NCBI GenBank assembly: GCA_019973155.2
Contig: BPQB01000210.1
Span: 1-12,263, forward strand
Reading direction: 5' to 3'
DNA: 12,263 nucleotides
Source of the DNA: Phanerochaete sordida
Lineage: Eukaryota > Basidiomycota > Agaricomycetes > Polyporales > Phanerochaetaceae
The notes below the pieces were generated by a model, which was given only the letters and a program-made list of their open reading frames with translations, searched no databases and was not told the DNA's origin. The translations under genes and the position numbers were made by a program. Of the stretch, positions 8,638-12,263 are shown in pieces. The first letter of the stretch is position 1, and each line of letters opens with the position of its first letter.

Positions 8638-8981
8638 CCCTTGTCGCTTTCAACGGGGCCAGAGTCTCTTCAGACTTGTTCCAGCAGCGTCCGCCACCTC
8701 TACAGATCATATCTAGTCCCCCATCGTCGTATTCAACCCGACTCTCCGCCTAAGCCGACTGCTCCCTTCCATCTCTCCGCCGCGCCGCTGCATCCTTGTC
8801 GCTTCCGACGGGATTGAAGTCTTTTTAGACTTACTGCAGCAGCGTGCACACTCTGCCCCACATCTGATATCAACGAACAACGGTGAGCACTCAAATCTTT
8901 GCTCTTTCAGCCGGACAGCATACCGCTGCGCCCTTGTCGCCTTCGACGAGGTTAGAGTCTTGTCAGACTTGCAGCAGCAGC
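8638..8981. repeat. Three copies of a ~52-bp repeat with an AGTCT-N4-AGACT core
   Basis: Copies at 8638-8690, 8794-8845 and 8931-8981 share CCTTGTCGC, then a dyad, then CAGCAGC. The dyads at 8663-8676, 8818-8831 and 8956-8969 keep AGTCT and AGACT exactly while the 4-bp loop differs (CTTC, TTTT, TGTC). They lie 220-525 bp upstream of the dioxygenase start, so promoter sites are one reading and decayed repeat copies another. Confidence 0.6.
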
Positions 8982-9187
8982 ATGCGCGCACACTTGGAAC
9001 ACTTTGGTGCTTGCGTCTATACCTTGTGAATGTGTGCACTTGACCGCGGCGCGACGTGGTGGCCTGCCAGCCGTTTGCCAAGCCAGAGTCTCGTGGCCAC
9101 ATCTGCCATCCCCCACTTTCGTTTATTCACATCACGGTATTGCCAGCGATGCTAATATCTCTGTATCGCAGCAGAATTGCCGCAGCT

Positions 9188-10928
9188 ATGTTCAAGGTAA
9201 GTCCGAATCTATCCATACCATCCCAACTTCAGCTGAGAACTCATATAGACAAGAAGCGGGAGCGTGTACGTGCGACAAACGAGCACAGAGTTACCCAGCT
9301 TCCTGCGCGGAGCGGTGGAGGCTGAGCTTGTGAGGTTGTTTGACGACGACGACGAAGACAACCTGGACGGCTGGGAGCTGGAGTCGGAGCTGGACGGGTC
9401 GGAGCTGGGCAGTTTCTCTATCGGTTCGTCCCCTCTGACTTCCCTCGCGCCTTCTCCTGCGTCCTTGCCCTCGCCCTCCTCTGCCCCTTCGCCTCCTCCA
9501 TCCCGCGCTTCTTTGCCTGTGCCCTCTCCTGCCTCTCCTCTCGCACCGCAAGTAGGTGCGAAGCGCAAAGCACTGCCCAGCCAGCACGAGTGCACTTCAA
9601 CAGCGCAGCTCGACGTCAGCGGCGCTCCTGAGGGCAGCTCGAAGCCCAAGAAGGTCAAGACGGAGGCCGACCTACTCCGTCAGAGGAAGCGCAACAAGGG
9701 CCAAAACCAGAAGAAGAAGGCGAACAGTCAGCCCAAGGACCCTCGCGAGTACAAGATTCCCGCGCACGCGCGGAAGAAGAAGAGCGACGCTGGAGTGATC
9801 ACCACCGAGGGAAGTGTCGCCAAGTCTTTGCACCCAAGTCTCCCTGCGTACATCGGCAAGAACTTGGGAGTCGAGTGTCGGCACCCAGAGCTCGAGAAAC
9901 AGCTCAAGCTGGGACGCGAGCTCGTCGAGTGGGACGGAACGTAGGTATCGCCATGCCATACATCATGCAACGCATGCTAACTACGCAACAACTACACAGC
10001 TCCACCGAGGTACTGGCCGATAAGTTTGGCAAATACTTCGGCGTTCTGCTGGAATATCCAGACGACGAGGGGTGGCAAGAGTCCACCGCAGAGCTATTGA
10101 AGGCCATGGTCGAGGCACGGGGGAAGATGAAGTTTGAACAAAAACGTGAAGAACGCCGCGGCAACTTCGACACCATTGCCTTCGGAGTCTCGTACGGCGG
10201 CGGCCAAACGGTGAGCACTGCAGTCTTTGCCTGTCACACGTTACTCATGTCTGCCCACAGCGTTCAGGAAACCTCAAGCACAGCGCACACAACCGCAAGA
10301 TCGTCGAGGAGCTCCTGCGGAACCCGCACATGGAGCGCATGGCTAAACACGCCCGCAGTACGTCCCAATTCTTTGTGTCTGCAGGCATTGCTGACACTAC
10401 CGCCTAGCTGCCTTCGCCGTCTACTTCCCCGACCTCTACAACGAGTACGCCAAGACACTCGGCAGCCTCTACGACGACAACCCCCTCCTCCGTCCTCTGT
10501 GGAACGACTGCCCGTGGCCCGCCGTCTCGATCAACTTCCCTCCAAACTCATACTCGAAGATCCACACCGACTTCAACAACAAGTCCAACGGCATGTGCCC
10601 TGTTTTCGCACTCGGGGACTACGACTACACCAAGGGCGGGAACCTGGTGCTCCTCGATCTCAACCTCGTCATCCAATTCCCGCCAGGCTGCATCATCTTC
10701 ATCGCCTCCGCCACTCTCCGCCATGGCAACATTCCCGTAGGACCGGAGGAGGTGCGATCGTCATGGATGCTCTACGCCTCTGGGGGCCTCTTTCGCTGGG
10801 TCAACTGGGGCTTCAAGGGCGAGAAGGCGCTGAGCAAGAAGGAGATCCGGCGAGTGCTTACAGGGCAGGAGAAGAGGTGGAAGAATGCGCTGAAGGGATT
10901 CCCTCACATTAGTACTTTGCACTCGTAG
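9188..10928 (+). CDS. 2-oxoglutarate/Fe(II) dioxygenase, fungal TET/JBP-like family
   Basis: The likely role is an oxygenase using 2-oxoglutarate and Fe(II); TET/JBP members oxidise methylated bases or thymine in DNA. Exons 9188-9196, 9249-9940, 10000-10210, 10261-10357 and 10408-10928 join in frame to 509 residues, with introns of 52, 59, 50 and 50 nt. Residues 35-55 are acidic, 64-104 are S/P-rich, and 107-181 are lysine/arginine-rich (AKRK, KPKKVK, HARKKK), suggesting nuclear entry and nucleic-acid contact. The catalytic fold is at about 300-470: SINFPPNSYSKIHTDFNN gives H389 and D391, GGNLVLLDL follows, then H442 in LRHGN as the third iron ligand and R453 as the probable 2-oxoglutarate-binding arginine. 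No key residue is missing. The first coding exon is only 9 nt; an in-frame ATG at 9149 is an alternative start. The exact substrate is unproven. Confidence 0.78.
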
Positions 10929-11070
10929 CGTACAATTTGTATAGTCAACTCTCTCTTGGATATCATTGTGCTTAGTGTTGCTCAACGCTTTGTGCTTGTA
11001 GTGTAAAACTTGTATAGTCTACAACGTTCTTGAATACTGCTGTGTCTGGTGTACGCCGTTTGTGTCTCGC
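10925..11070 (+). repeat. Tandem duplication over the dioxygenase stop codon and 3' end
   Basis: Sequence from 10925 (GTAGCGTACAA) is repeated from 10998 (GTAGTGTAAAA) with a 73-bp period. Both copies contain TTGTATAGTC and end in GTGTC/TGTGCTT-like sequence. The first copy includes the TAG stop at 10926-10928, so the duplication arose across the gene terminus. Confidence 0.65.
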
Positions 11071-11183
11071 AAGAAGGACCGTGGGTATCCATCAAGGTAA
11101 GCGCTAGTTGCTGGGTGAGCAGACTTTGCGTGTGCTGGCACTGTGCTCCCGACACCCAAGTCCTTGCAGCACTCTGAAGCATT

Positions 11184-12263
11184 ATGCCTCAAGCTCCTGC
11201 ACAGTGCTCTGGCTGTGGACGGAACTTCTCAACTGATACCAATCTCTTTCTCCATCTCACACTTGTTCGCACAGGCCCATGCCGTGAGGTGTACACCGAG
11301 CTGCTGCGCAGGGCCGTTGCTTCATTCCCTCCCCCTTCACCAACTCCTGGTCCTGAAGAGAACGTCCAGTCTATGGATCTGGAAGAGCAAGAAGACGGGG
11401 ATGCCAAGGATCTTCAACAGGACCTTGAAGATCTCAACGTCGAGGACAGCGGACTGGTCATCGAGATAGAGGAGGACTTCGGAGACAATGGAGAGGAGGA
11501 TGACGATGAAGATGACGATGAAGCTGAGGCTGAAGACGAGGACGGAGATAACCAAGAGGTGGAGAATGAGGACACCATGTACTTCTAGTGCGTAGCCATG
11601 CTTTTACTCTTCTGAGCGCTTGTTAATTAAATTGCATCTGCAAAAACCCATTCTGTGAATTAGCGTGAATGAATTGCTAATCCTGTTAATTTTGCTAATT
11701 CCGCTAAAAGTTGCTAATCTGTTGCTAATTTGTTGCTAATCCATATAATTTGCTGCTAAACTGTGCCCTTTCAGCTAAGCAATGCAATGCAGAAGTTATT
11801 AGCCATGAAATAGCAAAAAATAGCAGCCACATAGCAGCTAATTAGTGCTAATTAGCTATAGTCCTTTCATTAATCCTGCTAATTTTGCTATTTGTGCTCA
11901 CTCTAGGCTCATTAGTGCTAACGAGTACTCATTTGCGTGGATTCACAGAATGGGTTTTTGCAGATGACTTGCTAGCCATGAAGAGGACGGGTGGCAACCA
12001 GTCGAACGGGCTGTCCCTACAAATTCTGCAGCCAACAATGACCAGCAGACGCAGCCAAGCGAGCAGCCTGAGGAAGATGCTCAGCTAGCTCCAGACGCAG
12101 GAGAGGCTGGTCGCAGAACGCTGGAGGCTAATCTCTGTGAACCCACCCGTGCTGTCAGATTCGGAGGAGCCGCTGGCACTCCGATTCCTGCTCCTGCCGA
12201 TATCACAGCAAAGGAGAAAACAAAACATGGCTTTACGATGTACGGCCCTCCGCCAGGGAAGCC
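11184..12263 (+). CDS. Plavaka-type DNA transposase, N-terminal part, runs off the window
   Basis: This should be the N terminus of the transposase of a Plavaka (EnSpm/CACTA-related) DNA transposon, a family described from agaric fungi. Exon 1 (11184-11587) starts MPQAPAQCSGCGRNFSTDT, with C8, C11 and H24 plus a following cysteine as a zinc-knuckle-like element. A very acidic tract follows at about residues 60-130. A GTGCGT donor at 11588 and a CTAG acceptor at 11975 join exon 2 in frame, giving MYFYHEEDGWQPVER across the junction. Exon 2 stays open to the window end and reads TRAVRFGGAAG and HGFTMYGPPPGK, matching the conserved stretch that precedes the catalytic part in this family. The catalytic domain lies outside the window. 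The 388-nt intron contains a separate element at 11635-11966. Without splicing, the protein would stop at 11588. Confidence 0.68.
11588..11975 (+). other. Transposon-carrying intron of the Plavaka-type gene
   Basis: The intron runs from a GTGCGT donor to a CTAG acceptor, 388 nt. Removing the 332-bp element leaves 56 nt, the normal intron size in this window. The 3' part of the intron beyond the element is only 9 nt, so the branch point must now lie in or before the element. Splicing instead at the element's own TTTTTGCAG would create an immediate stop codon. Confidence 0.6.
11635..11966. mobile_element. 332-bp MITE with perfect 26-bp terminal inverted repeats
   Basis: 11635-11660 and 11941-11966 are exact reverse complements over 26 bp, beginning CATCTGCAAAAACCCATT. 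The interior is AT-rich with about ten GCTAAT/ATTAGC motifs and no coding capacity. The flanks (TTG on the left, ACTT on the right) show no clear target duplication. The outer 14 bp match the end at 1660 and the right end of 2880-3304, so these share a transposase type although the interiors differ. Confidence 0.85.

Noticed and set aside
9875..10912. Long plus-strand frame of 345 residues through the dioxygenase
   Set aside because: It reads through introns in the wrong frame. The spliced model preserves the conserved FPPNSYSKIHTDFNN and GGNLVLLDL motifs, while this frame does not.
11635..11966. Helitron
   Set aside because: Helitrons have no terminal inverted repeats; this element has a perfect 26-bp pair.
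11184..12263. KDZ-type transposase
   Set aside because: KDZ elements are the known neighbours of fungal TET genes, but the N-terminal C-x2-C...H motif, acidic tract and FGGAAG...MYG stretch fit Plavaka better.

Overview
The window reads as nuclear DNA of a mushroom-type basidiomycete (Agaricomycetes). Genes are broken by many short GT..AG introns (mostly 45-64 nt), the exons are GC-rich, and the recognisable proteins belong to families that are expanded in agaric genomes. There is no bacterial operon structure. I saw no rRNA, tRNA or CRISPR array. All intron models and family names come from reading the sequence and from memory of the families; no search was run.

Layout. 1-1655: GC-rich, purine-skewed, repeat-laden DNA with no credible gene, carrying four copies of an imperfect 21-bp palindrome. 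1660 to about 2550: an AT-rich island that starts with the terminal motif CATCTGCAAAAACC and has no matching right end. 2630-4669 (minus): a multi-exon DUF6532-like gene, interrupted at 2880-3304 by a 425-bp AT-rich element bounded by the same motif in inverted orientation. 5138-8097 (minus): a five-exon gene of an unnamed basidiomycete family, with two small in-phase repeated exons, a third repeat opening the next exon, and one in-frame TAG. 8098-9187: a 1.1-kb repeat-rich spacer between two divergent genes. 9188-10928 (plus): a complete five-exon gene for a 509-residue 2-oxoglutarate/Fe(II) dioxygenase that I place with the fungal TET/JBP-like proteins. 11184 to the window end (plus): the N-terminal part of a Plavaka-type (EnSpm/CACTA-related) transposase gene, whose first intron holds a 332-bp element with perfect 26-bp terminal inverted repeats of the CATCTGCAAAAACC family.

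How it fits together. This is an accessory, transposon-shaped region. One non-autonomous element family (CATCTGCAAAAA termini, AT-rich interiors packed with CTATTT or GCTAAT motifs) has struck at least twice inside genes: once in what looks like an exon and once in an intron of another transposon. Its right end (TTTTTGCAG, then ATG) resembles a splice acceptor, so the element may be tolerated as an intron or part of one. The dioxygenase is the best candidate for a functional enzyme here. Fungal TET/JBP genes are known to be associated with DNA transposons, and this one lies about 255 bp from a Plavaka gene.
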